The notes under the pieces are model-generated. The model saw nothing but the letters and a program-made list of their open reading frames with translations, had not been told where the DNA came from and made no database searches. DNA of 5,966 bases, taken from Planctomycetota bacterium (GTDB lineage: Bacteria > Planctomycetota > UBA1135 > GCA-002686595). The position numbers and the translations under genes were made by a program. Within the stretch, counting starts at the first letter, position 1; each line of letters begins with the position of its first letter. The stretch is from contig JARGOW010000259.1 of assembly GCA_029212955.1 (NCBI GenBank), positions 1 through 5,966 on the forward strand, written 5' to 3'. Of this stretch, positions 5,961 to 5,966 are shown piece after piece.

Positions 5961-5966
5961 CTCCCC
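5961..5966 (-). promoter_or_regulatory. Ribosome binding site of the PrcB-like gene
   Basis: GGGGAG on the minus strand lies nine bases before the ATG at 5951. It is the only clear Shine-Dalgarno-like site among the seven genes here, and it supports that start codon. Confidence 0.55.

Overview
The window looks like chromosomal DNA of a GC-rich, Gram-negative-type bacterium. The best guess is Planctomycetota or a close relative. This rests on the protein mix: a DUF1080 domain, a PQQ sugar-dehydrogenase-like protein, an M28 peptidase, several lipoproteins and a DUF5522-like protein. Most start codons also lack a clear Shine-Dalgarno sequence. The assignment is an inference. TGA is the stop codon of most genes here, so the standard bacterial code applies.

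Layout. (1) 62-1756 (+): a secreted protein fusing a DUF1080 (3-keto-disaccharide hydrolase/concanavalin-like) domain to an M28 zinc peptidase. (2) 1757-2163: a 407-base stretch with no intact gene. It holds a 73-codon reading frame (1821-2042) interrupted by one in-frame TGA, a strong GNRA-capped hairpin (2096-2125) and an extended -10-like promoter (2125-2133). (3) 2164-3351 (+): a secreted PQQ-dependent glucose/sorbosone dehydrogenase-family beta-propeller. (4) 4330-3352 (-): a two-gene operon with a lipoprotein-type SAM methyltransferase followed by a small cysteine-motif DUF5522-like protein. (5) 4566-5443 (+): a translationally coupled pair, a bitopic extracytoplasmic protein and a small multi-pass membrane protein, both of unknown function. 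(6) 5951-5475 (-): a PrcB-C-type lipoprotein.

How the genes relate. Nearly all products are predicted to be exported or membrane-bound, so this is a cell-envelope and nutrient-processing neighbourhood, not one pathway. The first two complete genes suit extracytoplasmic breakdown or oxidation of carbohydrate and peptide material. The methyltransferase/DUF5522 pair and the membrane pair look like independent two-gene units. No mobile element, tRNA, rRNA or CRISPR array was seen. The points most worth a second look are the TGA-interrupted small frame, the coupled membrane pair, the lipoprotein methyltransferase, and the domain fusion with its internal codon-composition break.
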